From Liolophura sinensis (lineage: Eukaryota; Mollusca; Polyplacophora; Chitonida; Chitonidae): 60,000 nucleotides of DNA. The stretch lies in assembly GCF_032854445.1 (NCBI RefSeq), contig NC_088295.1, positions 22,619,385-22,679,384 on the forward strand, in the 5' to 3' direction. The notes beneath the pieces are model-generated. The model saw only the letters and a program-made list of their open reading frames with translations, was not told the DNA's origin and searched no databases. The translations under genes and the position numbers were made by a program. Numbering within the stretch: position 1 is the first letter of the stretch; each line of letters starts with the position of its first letter. This document shows positions 1-11,600 of this stretch, piece by piece.

Positions 1-470
1 ATACTTCTTGTTGTCGACGAGTACAGCGGCTTTTCATCCTGAGTAGTAATTCGGAAATTCGAGGTGTTCCACAGAAAATCCAATCTGATTACGGACCGTC
101 TTCCAACAGCCAGGAATTTAGCGTGCTTTCAGCAAACCTTGGTTTCAAGTATGACCGTGTTACCCCTCTCTGGCCAGAAACAATTACCGTGCTACACGGC
201 ATTCCAAACACTGACTGGACATCAGATGAACATTGTCCTCCCGCAGCAGCCGACCGCACCTGACAGTCATAACAGAATTGCTGAGCTCGACGACCTGAGT
301 AAGCAGAAGGCGAATTCACACGTCGACGACAGAGGCAACATGAAACCTAACCATCTGTGTGTATGTGACACCGTAATTGTGCGACGGAAAAAAATAAACT
401 TTCTGCTCCATTCGATCCCCGTCCATACAGAATCACGAATCATACGAAGAGGAGGGGGATGAAGATGCCG
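1..470 (+). pseudogene. Ty3/gypsy retrotransposon integrase remnant
   Basis: The window opens inside an LTR-retrotransposon pol gene. Conceptual translation in shifting frames gives the integrase-core sequence around the first catalytic Asp (VVDEYS, about 10-30), then the second Asp block (IQSDYGP, about 85-105; SDNGP is usual), then NYRAT-like and VRRKK.../FDPRPYR-like stretches (about 190-440). These are typical of the C-terminal end of Ty3/gypsy integrases. An in-frame stop near base 45 and at least two frame changes (about 180-280 and about 400) show it is dead. The left part is outside the window and no LTR is visible to the right. Family assignment is by motif recognition only. Confidence 0.72.
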
Positions 471-773
471 ATTACTAAATGTGTACATGTATTTCTCGTA
501 TATGATTGGTATATTTGTTTTCTTTCTATAAATTTATGTATATATATGTGTGAATAGTGTTTTGATCATTTAGTCAGATTTATCAATGTATGGGAGTTTA
601 TAAGCCAAGGCGCATTTATTCAAAGGCAATTAAGCCGGCGCTATTAAATTTAGTCAAGTTTTGTATTGGATCAACACTGGTCTTAAACCTTAGGTAACTT
701 TTAACACACTTTTCATCAACCAGCTCGCGGTCGTTTATCCTCCAGAGGGTTATTTTCTACATGTATTTAGTAA

Positions 774-997
774 GAGTGGGTGCTTGGGGTTTTACGTAGT
801 GCTCAACAATTGGTCAGTCATATGACGACGACGGAATCCTTTGGGTTTCCAATCTTTTATCTAGTACTTCATGGTGAACGCCAAGCTTCCTTACAACTTC
901 CTCTTTTAAAGGCGTAGGTGTGACTCGACACAGGATTGATCCTGGATCTACCGCTCCCGAAACGGATGCTCTACCAACTGTGCTATTGGGGTTGGTA
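774..997 (-). mobile_element. tRNA-Pro-headed SINE (internally shortened copy)
   Basis: On the minus strand 997-910 reads as a tRNA-like head: an A box TAGCACAGTTGGTAGAGC, an anticodon-loop region TTTCGGGA (CGG, Pro-like), and a decayed B box. The tail matches the end of the full copy at 22554-22876 (a stretch around GCCCCAAGCAC). Direct repeats TATTTAGTAA at 764-773 and 998-1007 look like the target-site duplication. It is shorter than the other copy, so part of the body is missing. Confidence 0.75.
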
Positions 998-1224
998 TAT
1001 TTAGTAAAAAGAAGTTAATATATGCAATATACTAAAATGTCATACCAGCTATGAAACCTTAACTAACCGGTCGCTTTTTACTGGCCGAAGTCGTCGGTAA
1101 AATTTAGTCACAACATAAAGTTACGTGCCACACAAAGTTATTTGAAGAGGATTTCACGAGATAATGGGTTTCTGAAGTTGTTTTGAAGTGAAAAGTTCAC
1201 ACGTATATACATTTAATGTACCCC

Positions 1225-1300
1225 TCGACTTTGCCCCGTTTCCTCCTACCATAATGCTGGTTCCCTCGTATTTTAACACCAATCAAATAAATAAGTAAAT
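1225..1300 (+). mobile_element. SINE-1 3' fragment
   Basis: Decayed 3' end of the commonest SINE in this window: CCCCGTTTCCTCCTACCATAATGCTGG-like body followed by ACACCAATCAAATAAATAAG. It abuts the inverted repeat that starts at 1300. Confidence 0.6.
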
Positions 1301-1500
1301 CAATTTATTTATGATGTCTTTGTTTTGTATCACCAAGTAAGTAAATCCGTGACTGTCTTTCGCACAGGGATATTTATTATCATTTAGTAATACAACAGTA
1401 CTTCTCCCTTTGAGTTTCATTAACTTTCTGCATTTAAGTGTAAATTCATATGGGAGAGTCACGGATTTACTTACATGGTGAGACAAAACAAATAAATTGA
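1300..1500. mobile_element. MITE-like element with about 45-bp terminal inverted repeats
   Basis: The left arm (1300-1354) and the reverse complement of the right arm (1457-1500) share TCAATTTATTT, then TGTTTTGT, then a 24-base stretch ending AAGTAAATCCGTGACT with one mismatch. The left arm has about 10 extra bases (1311-1320). About 100 bp lie between the arms. It encodes no protein. Size and arm length fit a non-autonomous DNA transposon. I could not identify a clear target-site duplication. Confidence 0.55.
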
Positions 1501-1823
1501 TATATTTATGATGATTTCGTATAAATATTCCTGTGCCAAACTTTTCCAGAAAAGCATAGAGATAGTTCTAAAAAAATGATAACAATCATCTTGAAGAGCT
1601 TGCATATTTATTTAATATATGTTATAAAAATGTCTACTATTGTCTACATGGATAACTATAAAGTTTCCAGGACTGAATCATCTGTTGGTTGAAACTTGCT
1701 TTCCAGGTACTGGCTCATCAGAAATGTATCTTGTCCCAACTGAACAACGAATTTTGCTAATTCAGAGCAAATACATATAGATATACATTTTAAATAACGA
1801 ATAATTACACTCGTGGGGAAGTT

Positions 1824-1829
1824 TTTATT
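1824..1829 (-). terminator. Candidate poly(A) signal for tyrosinase A
   Basis: AATAAA on the minus strand, about 175 bases past the TAA of tyrosinase A. Other AATAAA matches exist in this AT-rich stretch, so the one used is uncertain. Confidence 0.3.
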
Positions 1830-2002
1830 TCATGTTTTTTCATACAACTAAATGATATAGATTTCATGAAATAGATGAAAGATTTAGGTATTAGCAATTT
1901 AGTTGAAGTCAGATTAGTTAAAATTCGACTACTTCCGACCAAATGTATATTATTTGCGCCTGTAAAGGACATAAACCTTGAATGGTTTTATCGCGACATC
2001 AG

Positions 2003-5000
2003 TTATTTGCCAGTTGACCTGTACACACCTGTGGTCCAGATGCCGGTGTAGTCACACATGTAGTTCAGGTAGATGTTATCTTGGCTGTAACTAGGGTTCT
2101 CTTTGTCCTCAAAGTTCCATACTTGATATGTGGCCTGCTCATAGGTATCGCCGTATCCACGGCGCACATTCCCGTAGCTTGTTACTGCCACTGCTCCAGA
2201 ACACGGCACCGATCGTCCCTTAACCCTGCATGTAGGGCGACACAATCTTCCGCATTCGTCATACACGTTAATATAGGCTCGCGTGGTTCTTTCTCTTGGA
2301 CTTCGGACCGCGACGTAAGCGATGCTCGATGAAATGGCGTACCTTCGGTCAACAATAGTGTACTCTCTGTAGCTTCCATCGTAGTTGATCCCATTGGACT
2401 GGACATAAACGACGCCACTGTTCGCGTTACCCTGACGACACCCGCAGTCTGTGTAGCGGGTGCTGCGATCCTGGCGGGAATATCGATCTGTATAGATTCC
2501 AGTTTCGGTGTAGCCTCGAGGGCTATAGACGTCGTATTTTGTAACAGCTCGTCCATCCCTCACTGGATAGGATCCATACTGTTCCGTGGTATCGTAATCT
2601 GGAGGACGGCTATAGGTGATCTGGACTGGTACGTATCCCCACTGGTTCGTGTCGCAGTAGCCGTTGATGCAGTAAGAATTCTGGTAACCTGTGTACCCAC
2701 CTTGACTGCTGCCCGGGCATGACGGACAAGGATCGGCCTCGTCAGACAGCACAGGGACACAGCGATCATTTACACACCGCAAGTAAGGACCGCATTTAGG
2801 GCAACGGGGATGTTCACATCGTGAGAATGACGCGTAGAATGCTGTGACTGCTTGTGAATTGGTGATACTTGGCACAATACCAACGCTGTCCGTTGGTCGG
2901 TGATATGTTTGCAATGTGTTCGGATAATCAGTGTTGGGATTCACGCCTTTTCCAGGCTGCAGATCTCGAAAGCGCTGCCAAACACAGTCGATAAAAGCGT
3001 GGTGCATAAAGAACACGGGGTCGTTGGTTGCCGTGTTTAAGCTGCCCATGTCTCCACCCACCCAGCTATGTACAATACCGTGATATCTTTCGAGGTCATA
3101 CTGAGGGGCAGCGGTGGGTTTTTGAAATCTCACTCAGATATGACTGGGTAAGCACAGCATCTACATTGGCTTTGGACATTAAAGCCCCACCTGAGCCAAT
3201 GTTTCGTATTATGGATGGGCCGTGAAGAGTTGACCAGGATCCAAATGGTCCATTCGAGACGAAGCCATTACCCTGACCAGCAAATGTACTGTGCCACATG
3301 ATGGAAAGAGTAGGGTTGGCCAATTCGTTGTCCAGGGTGCTATCCCAAAACGGAAGCCTCACCGTGTTGGTGTTGTCAAAATATGCAATGACGAGATCCA
3401 TTCTGTAAAGATAAGACAGTAGGCCGTACTTTCTAACATGTATTCGTCTCAGTAGCATGAAAAGCAAGTACAACTTATGAACTATGATACATGCTTTATG
3501 CTTCTATTTTATGCTGGTCTCAAAGCATTATTACGCACATATTTAGAAACATGCATAATGTTGGACATGAGTTTAACAGCTGAAGATTGCCTTATATCAA
3601 GAATATGAGTTTGCATTTGTTGTCTCTTGAGTTTATTTTTTTTCTGGAAAATCTTGAGTAAACTGTACTTACAGCAGTAGGTAGATACGATGGAATGGGA
3701 GGAAGGCTGGCCCGTAGTGGGCTCCATTGGCCAGAGTACCCGAATGGAGAGACGCTAAGAAGTCATACAGTAACATTGAAGAAGTAAACTGTTAAGGAGA
3801 GAAGAAACAATTTGGGTATCAACGCCGTTTCCAGATCAAAAAGAAAACAAATACAGACAATTAAAATTTTTGAAACTGAATTCCAGGTTAATAATATGGA
3901 GTATAAAAAGCCAAAGTGTTACAGGAATAAATTGGGAAAGTATTAAATAAGCCATCGTTGGTAAACTGAGAATTTACCGGAAACTGCTTGGCATCATTCA
4001 GCGCATCATGAAAGGCTGTTCTTTCTGCATCGGTCAAAGCTCGATACTCCTTCCTGGGGACATTGGCCAATGATCGCCTCACTGTTGAAGAATGAGAAGA
4101 ACACTCTCAGAAATTACAATGTAATCAACTTCAATAACTTAAGAATATATACAGGACTAAAGTGTTGAAAGGTTTCTGTTCGTTTTACTTGCAGTTTTTA
4201 TTTGTCGAGGTATTTTATCAGTAATCATATTAACTGTAATAACGTAATAAGGAGAACGAGTCGTTGCGTAGGCATACTCACATCGTAGGTGCTTTTCGGG
4301 AAGTGCTTTGGAAGAGCCTGTCAACAAAATATCAAAAGATCTCAGATACGTTGAACATATAATTGTATGTTCTTTAACGCTTGTAGTATTTGTCAGTATT
4401 CGCTCATACACTACAAGCTCTTTCAAGCAAGCCTGATTTGTTTTTTACCAGGCATTTTTTTATCAAAAGACTTACAACGTTCTTGTTGGTGGAATCCTCA
4501 CCGAATGTCTGCCCGTGGGTTTGCAGAGAGGTTAAAATAAGTTTTATCTTGCCCTGTAACTAAAAACTATGAATGATCATTATGAATAACATCAAGAGTA
4601 ACACATAAAATGGGATGCGACATAGATTAGACTTGGATCTTGGCACCAAGAAGAAACAAGTTCATATGGCCCTTTCCCAGTAACTGCATCGATGAAAGTG
4701 GATCATAGTTTGTAGAGTATGATTTTTACCATGTATTGCTGTCACAACACATGGTAAAAACACAAAGCAACAATTTGACGTAAAGTAGACACAGTTTAAA
4801 CCAGTGCTAACCTAATTCCCAGGCCTCATTTGAGCCGGGCCTCCCGACCAATGTCTCCAGAAACTCCACCTGTTCACTGGTTAGTTTTCGCGGAGCTTCG
4901 CGCTCCTCCACTGTCCGCCATAGGTACGATTGCATACAAGACCACTGTAGTTCCTCATCCGTGGCTTTCAGCTCGGGATACTTGGTTAGGGTCTGATCGG

Positions 5001-5112
5001 CCTCTCGTAGGCAATCGGCGTATATCGAACTTGGTGTTTCCTCTGAAATTGTGGCCAGCGTACTACAAATCAGCGACAGGACCAAAATAACGCTATATCG
5101 CCAAGACGTCAT
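2003..5112 (-). CDS. Tyrosinase A: secreted type-3 copper oxidase, frameshifted in the last exon
   Basis: Four coding exons on the minus strand: 5112-4812, 4081-3978, 3788-3673, 3402-2003, all with GT-AG ends and compatible phases (1, 0, 2). Exon 1 begins with a signal peptide (MTSWRYSVILVLSLICSTLA). CuA histidines are H150, H159 and H168 (LHSG, AHYG, FHR) in exon 3. CuB lies in exon 4 (H-x3-H in YHGIVHS, then FMHHAFID). After the enzyme domain comes a Cys-rich segment (CPKCGPYLRC), then a Tyr/Arg-rich tail with scattered Cys, as in mollusc shell-matrix tyrosinases. Exon 4 has five T at 3119-3123 where paralogue B has four. This moves the frame before CuB and gives a stop near 3096 (about 275 aa without CuB). 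Without the extra base the frame would run to the TAA at 2003 (about 639 aa). It is a fresh pseudogene, a null allele, or an assembly error. An AG acceptor four bases before the ATG suggests a 5'UTR intron. Confidence 0.88.
3119..3123 (-). other. Single-base frameshift in tyrosinase A
   Basis: A run of five T (A on the coding strand) replaces the four T at 9811-9814 in paralogue B. The flanking sequence is nearly identical. Coding frame before it runs through SEISK. The CuB-containing frame resumes at PTAA after a one-base shift. All other exons and splice sites of the gene look intact. Confidence 0.85.
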
Positions 5113-5116
5113 TTTC

Positions 5117-5119
5117 CTG
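5117..5119 (-). other. Possible 5'UTR intron acceptor of tyrosinase A
   Basis: Minus strand reads TTTAGTTGCAG then GAAA and the ATG. Gene B has a similar acceptor directly before its ATG, which supports a shared 5'UTR intron. The upstream non-coding exon cannot be located by eye. Confidence 0.4.
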
Positions 5120-5128
5120 CAACTAAAG

Positions 5129-5192
5129 GAAAATTATTTTTCAAATAATATAAAAATTATTTTGCAAATAAAATAAAAATTATTTTACAAAT
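5129..5192. repeat. Three 23-bp AT-rich tandem units before tyrosinase A
   Basis: Unit AAAATTATTTTNCAAATA repeats about three times with small changes, directly upstream of the first coding exon. Confidence 0.7.
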
Positions 5193-5479
5193 ACAGCGTG
5201 ACTCGCTTGATGAAAATTTGGATTGTACTCAGTGTTTAATATTACTGTTTTATATATGACTTTCATGGTGTTTCATGGTCATGTCATTTGTCGCTTCCTC
5301 AGATTCCATTGTTCCTGGAGTCTTTTTGACAAAAGAGGTCGGTTGTGCTCGTGCAGCCTTACGTCAGTTGAGGGCCACTTGTTTTCCAGAAAAAAGCGTA
5401 CATATCTCAGGGATACCCTGGCTTCATCAATCCATAAAACTGACTGCCTTGGCATAGGCCCATGTCGACAAAATCTTCA

Positions 5480-5522
5480 GTATGGCGTTTAACAACAATC
5501 AAGTCAAATCCAATCAAATCTT
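5480..5522 (+). mobile_element. SINE tail fragment
   Basis: TATGGCGTTTAACAACAATC followed by CAA-rich sequence resembles the shared SINE 3' end (ACGGCGTTAAACACCAATCA). The body upstream (about 5320-5480) has no recognised match elsewhere in the window. Confidence 0.4.
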
Positions 5523-5579
5523 GTTAGACGACCTTACCTTCTTGAGCTAGCAGCTACAGGTACAACAGATGATTGATTG

Positions 5580-5790
5580 GAGTTTTATCTTTTTCACAGC
5601 CTTTTATACTTTTCTAGAAGTTTTGTAGTGTTAATTCCTGTTTCCTATGAAACACAAACAGGATGTGGTCGTGTGATTTCATTGGGCAGAAATCCTGAAA
5701 AGATTTGAACTTTCAAGGTTATGCTTTGAAATCGAACTGTCTCCGAGCTTCCCATTGGCGTGATCGCTGTCCTACATTTAAAATGAGAAC
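5580..5790 (+). repeat. Direct repeat, copy 1 (pair with 6720-6915)
   Basis: Shares TTTATAC, ACAGGATGTGGTCGTG, GATTTCATTGG, TCCTGAAAAGAT and GCTGTCCTACATT in the same order with the second copy about 1.1 kb away. It has no coding content. It could be a decayed non-autonomous element or a segmental duplication. Confidence 0.65.
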
Positions 5791-6529
5791 AAATCAAATG
5801 TATTCTTTCTGCGTCAGACTGGACAAACGTGAATAAAGCTGGTTTGTGACATTTAAATCATACAAACCTTTCACGGCCATACACTGTTTGTATTTTACGT
5901 ACAATATATAAAATGTGGCTCATCTGAAGATTGAATTTTCGTGTCAGTAACCTTCACATACACATTGTTGATACAAAGAAAACTTCGGTATTTGCTGAGA
6001 TGCGGTGAATAGCTGTGAAGAAGGTTATCAAATGGATATTGATTTACTTTTGATGGTTGACCTACTGGTACAGTATGTACATTCCGTTATGGGGCCAACA
6101 AGGAGACCGCACAATGCTTGCCGTGGAACGCTTGTTGCTTGTCTTTGTACAGGTCCGCAGTCAACCAGAAATGACTTGGACTGCCAGTGTGTAAAATCTG
6201 TTCCACACCTACGTCATGTCACGTTAGCAAGATGGGTGAATGAACCTTGAAATGGGATACACCTGACAGCTCGTTCCTGAGAAAATAAAAGGTTATTCCC
6301 AATACCACACCCTCTTTTGCTTTCTTGAAGACATAATTTAAGCATTCCTTATTGAAAAACTAACGAAGCCCGAAATGATGTGCACACAACGCTTATAGTT
6401 CAGAATTTAAACATCTCGAATTCACTAAGAAATGATTTAAAACTAGGCCACTTTTTTAACTTGGGAGTCTTTTGATGATCGAAACCTATCAACTATCTTC
6501 AATAAAAGTTTTGCCGTGAAAATGAGTGT

Positions 6530-6652
6530 CCCAGGTATGTGTCATGTTACCCCTGGTATGTATTAAGTTTCCTCACGGTATGTCAAGGTGTACCAGGTAT
6601 GTTTCATGTACCCCAGTTATGTATCATGTTACCCCAGGTATATTTCATGTTT
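6530..6652 (+). repeat. Degenerate 20-25-bp minisatellite
   Basis: Recurring CCAGGTATGT(G/T)TCATGTTACCCC units with variable spacing. Confidence 0.6.
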
Positions 6653-6719
6653 TTTTTTTCAAAAACAAAAAACTTGACGGGGATCGTGACATGTCTCACT
6701 GATTCCCAATCACTTTATC

Positions 6720-6915
6720 ATCTTTTCGCAGCCCTTTATACAACACTTTTGTAGAGTTGTGTTGATTGCGTTTTACTGTGTAACTCGAACAGGATGTGGT
6801 CGTGGGATTTCATTGGACACAAGTCCTGAAAAGATTGGAAATTTAAATGAAGATATGCTGTCCCCGACCTTCTCATTGGCCTGTTTGCTGTCCTACATTA
6901 AAATCATAAAATCTT
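6720..6915 (+). repeat. Direct repeat, copy 2
   Basis: Second copy of the element at 5580-5790, same orientation, moderately diverged. Confidence 0.65.
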
Positions 6916-7274
6916 GATATCTTAAACCATACAAGTCTTTCACGTAGATTATCCTTACTTTGACAGCAATTTTCCAAAGGGTACATATCTGGACTTGTAG
7001 CATTTGTTAGATCCTACCTATTCCATCAAGCGCCTTCATTCCAACTTTCTTAACTTTGACAATGAGTGTAATTCTCTTGTAAGTAAATATGGACAAAGCG
7101 TTCAGAATCTCTGGTGCTCTGCTTCATGATTGTGTCCAATTCTGCATAGCCCGGGGCTAGGGGCTGTATGTTTATAGTGTTGAATTAGCTCGCCAATTCA
7201 TATTCTAACATGGTAGACGATTTGAATACTGATTTCACTCAGCCGCCTTGTACATATGTTGTGTCTTTCGTACA

Positions 7275-7405
7275 CCATTGAAAACTCTTGACCGCCTCCC
7301 TTTATATGATTCCGTTCTAGTTTCGCACTCTGTACACTTTGTTAGTTATTTGGTAATTTGTGTTAAACGTCGTTTTGGGAATTGGAGTTGCGATTATTGA
7401 TTATT
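7275..7405 (+). repeat. Dispersed repeat (second copy at 32765-32905)
   Basis: Both copies share ATTGAAAACT, TGACCGC, GTGTTAAACGT(C/T)GTTTTGG and TTGCGATTAT in the same order and spacing. It is non-coding. Confidence 0.5.
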
Positions 7406-7429
7406 GGAAAGGTGTCAAGTATGCCAAGA

Positions 7430-7860
7430 TAAGTGTTATGTTACCCCAAGATGTGTCGGGTTGCCAGTGAATGTGTTAAGTTGCCCAAGATAAGTGACAT
7501 GTTGCCCCCAGATATTTCGAGTTGCCAGGGAATGCGTCAAGTTGCCGAATATATGTGCCATGTTATCCCGGAATTTACCAAGTTGACCAGATTTGTGCCA
7601 TGTTACCCCTGAATTTGCCAAGTTGACAAGATTTGTGCCATCTTACACTAAGATTTGTCGAGTTACCAGGGAATGTGTCCAACTGCCCCAGGTACGTTTC
7701 ATGTTACCCCTCGGTCTGTCGATTAGCCAGGGAATGTGTCAAGTTGTACCTGGATGTGTCAAGTAGCCCCTGGGTATGTCAAGGTGTTACAGGAATGTCA
7801 TCTTATCCTATAATATTTCAGTCTGGCCCATGTATGTAGCATGTCACCCTTGAGGTGTTG
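7430..7860 (+). repeat. Degenerate 20-23-bp minisatellite
   Basis: About 18 units alternating AAGTTGCC/CATGTTACCCC with GGAATGTGTC or AGATTTGTGCC. The unit theme matches the array at 6530-6652, so both probably expanded from one ancestral sequence in this spacer. Confidence 0.65.
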
Positions 7861-8376
7861 TGCCAGCAGGTATGAAGTTCTCCCAGGTCCAGGTAAGTGC
7901 ACATTAATTACAGTAATCACCAAGTTCACGTCTGAAATAAAGGTATTGTGACATGTGACATTTATAATCGTACTATATAGTACTTTCAGAAAATAAATAA
8001 AGGCTTACAAGAAGGTAAATAAATGTTTAACTGTAAGCAGACCAGCGGTTCATTTCGTTCTTTGTTCCATATTTTAATATTATAAACACTTCGACCATAA
8101 GTAGACCGCAGGCTCAGTTCCTTCTATGTTTCATACTTTAATATTATATCTCATTTAAATAGATGGGCTTTTCTGGTCGACGAATGTTACACAGGGAGGC
8201 TTTTCACAAAAGTCTCTTTCTGCCTATTAGTTAGGTACGAGAGTACAATATATACAGAAGTGCATACTTCACGTGACAAGGTCAACCCATGGTTTGCAAT
8301 GAGCGACGAGTTTCTCGGTACACAACCAAGGGAACAAATAATTTTTAAAAAATCAAGTTACATGCGTGATAATATT

Positions 8377-8382
8377 TTTATT
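8377..8382 (-). terminator. Candidate poly(A) signal for tyrosinase B
   Basis: AATAAA on the minus strand about 316 bases after the TAA of tyrosinase B. Confidence 0.35.
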
Positions 8383-8697
8383 GCTATACATGTATGTGTT
8401 TAAGAGATTTTTTCAGCAGCAGAGGAAATTATAGGCCGTTTTGGTCCAATCAGTTTAAACATTGGCTCTACAACGTTATCACCTCTAACGCTATAGCGGC
8501 GGTATTTGAACTTGGCTAGCTTTGACTGGTCGCCAGTTTAGTTAAAACCCATGTCTACCAATAGAAAATGAACTTTTGGAATGAAGTGCAAACTGGATGA
8601 TTGTCCCATTACACAGCTGGTGTAGTTTGGTTACCACGGCTGGCCATCTGTTGGGTTATTATGCTGGACAGCGGTGATAGGTCTTGTCGTCCGTTCT

Positions 8698-11600
8698 TTA
8701 TCCTCTGTAGTTGACCCAGGGCCAGGTGCCCGTGTAGTCACAGAAGTAATTCAGGTAGATATTGTTTTGGCTGTAGATAGGATACAGTTCATCACTGTAA
8801 TCCCACACCTGATAGGTGGCATCTTCATAGGTGTCGCCGTACCCTCGGTTTCTTCCACCACCTGTTGTAAGTGTTACGGCCCCTGAACACGGAACCCATC
8901 GTCGGCTGAATCTGTTCCAGCAGGTTGGACGGCACAACCTTCCACAGTCGTCATATACGTTGACATAAGCTTGTGATGCGCCCTGTCGTGGGTTCCGTAC
9001 TGCTACATAAGCAGTGTTCGAGGAAATGGCGTACCTTCGATCGACAACAGCGTATTCTCTGTAGCTGCCATCGTAGTTTGCCCCATAGGACTGGACATAT
9101 ACGATTCCACTGTTCGCGTCACCCTGCCGACAGCCACAGTCCGTGTAGCGGGAGCTACGATCCTGGCGGGAATATCTCCTGCCGTAGATTCCGGTCGAAG
9201 TGTAGCCACGTGGATTGTAGATATCGTACTGCCGACGAGAACGACCTCCTACAACTGGATAGGACCCATACTGTTCCGTGGTATCGTAATCTGGAGGACG
9301 GCTATAGGTGATTTGGACTGGTACGTACGCCCACTCATTCGTGTCGCAGTAGCCGTTGATGCAGTAAGAATTCTGGTAACCTGTGTACCCACCTTGACTG
9401 CTACCCGGGCATGACGGACAAGGATCGGCCTCGTCAGACAGCACAGGGACACAGCGATCATTTACACACCGCAAGTAAGGACCGCATCTAGGGCAACGGG
9501 GATGTTCACATCGTGAGAATGACGCGTAGAATGCTGTGACTGCTTGTGAATTGGTGATACTTGGCACAATACCAACGCTGTCCGTTGGTCGGTGATATGT
9601 TTGCAATGTGTTCGGATAATCAGTGTTGGGGTTCACGCCTTTTCCAGGCTGCAGATCTCGAAAGCGCTGCCAAACACAGTCGATGAAAGCGTGGTGCATA
9701 AAGAACACGGGGTCGTTGGTTGCCGTGTTTAAGCTGCCCATGTCTCCACCCACCCAGCCATGTACAATACCGTGATATCTTTCGAGGTCATACTGAAAGG
9801 CAGCCGTGGGTTTTGAAATCTCACTCAGATATGACTGGGTAAGCACAGCATCTACATTGGCTTTGGACATTAAAGCCCCACCTGAGCCAATGTTTCGTAT
9901 TATGGATGGGCCGTGAAGAGTTGACCAGGATCCAAATGGTCCATTCGAGACGAAGCCATTACCCTGACCAGCAAATGTACTGTGCCACATGATGGAAAGA
10001 GTAGGGTTGGTCAATTCGTTGTCCAGGGTGCTATCCCAAAACGGAAGCCTCACCGTGTTGGTGTTGTCAAAATATGCAATGACGAGATCCATTCTGTTAA
10101 GAGGCACAATATACAACGAATTTAAAAGAATCCTCTAATTGTATTACATATTATCATGAATAAAGAGTCATAGTAACGTTATCAGTGAGTCACGGAATGG
10201 GTCAAGGTCATACATATTCCTGTCAGTTAGATTTTACACTCAGCTTGGACACAGAGCCAAGTAAAAGACAAATTATTATATATACCAAATAGTCTTAGCA
10301 AAAGGTTTTTCAGTATTGCAGAGAGTGTGCGAACGTGTCATACTTTGACATTTGTACACTTTTCCTTCGATTGAATAGTGTTTATTTTGTACCGTATAAC
10401 GTTACTGGACTTGGCCTTTGCAACCTGCACATTATGATTTTTCTCTGCAGAATGTACCAATTCTTAAAGTACTTCAAACGCCAGAAGGCTGTGTAAATAC
10501 AAGGAGAATTGCGAACGGTCCCAAATACGGAGCAATGGCAACACTGGGATTCAATCATTTACACATTAATAGTGTCTATAGCCCATTGTGTGCCATTTTA
10601 GTATACTTACAGGAGTATGTAGATACGATGAAATGGGAGGAAGGCTGGCCCGCCGTGAGCTCCGTTTGCCAATATTCCCGAATGTAGAGACGCCACGAAG
10701 TCATACACGTTGGGAGACAGAATCTGTAATAGAGAGAAGGAACGATTTCGGTATCACCACCATGGTTCAAGTGACATTAGTTGTGTTTATAAACCTTTAG
10801 GAAGGAACTGCCATTTTCAACCAGCATCCCTCACATATAAATGAGTTTAGCCCGATGGCATGAAGAACAATCAAAACCATAACAACTCTACACCCACATG
10901 GCTTGAATAAATAAGACTTTAGGCAGTGAGAATGACACTACTAGCTATTAGTCCAAAACACTGAACCTCAACATTGTCTACCAATTTTCCATGTTTATCC
11001 AAAATAAATTTAATGACAAATTAAGATCATGAGGCCGGAAAAATCAGTAGAGAATTCGTTTACGAATTAATACGGCATATCTCTACTTCTATTTGAACTA
11101 TTGCAAGTATGCATTAACATCGTGAAACTTCTGGGTGAAAATGTTCACATAATGGTATTTGAAAATGGTTGCGCGAATGTGTCGCTCAACAAGTATCCAT
11201 GCTAAACTACGTCAACAATGACTGCGTCCTTAGGTAATCGGCAAAGAAAAAGAACACCTTGGAACTAGAGAGGAAAAACAAGAAAAACTTACTTAAACAT
11301 TAAGTACAATTACTGAAGAACATATGTGTGTGACAAATTGGAGTGATGTGATTTATACTTTTTGTTTTATCACTAGACAAAAGAACGGTCAAAAGCAGTT
11401 TTTGCTATTTTAAAGCCTTTCCAGCTTGAATAATTCTCTTCGTGATAAAATATGATCACGTGAACCAAAATCATTTCCACATATTTGGTGTCTTGTTAGG
11501 GAGTAGTAAGCTATAACGAGGCCTCGTGTTGGTTCACGCAATCATATTTTTATAAAGGAAATAATTTGAAAGTTCAGAGGAGCTCTGCATTCACCATAAT

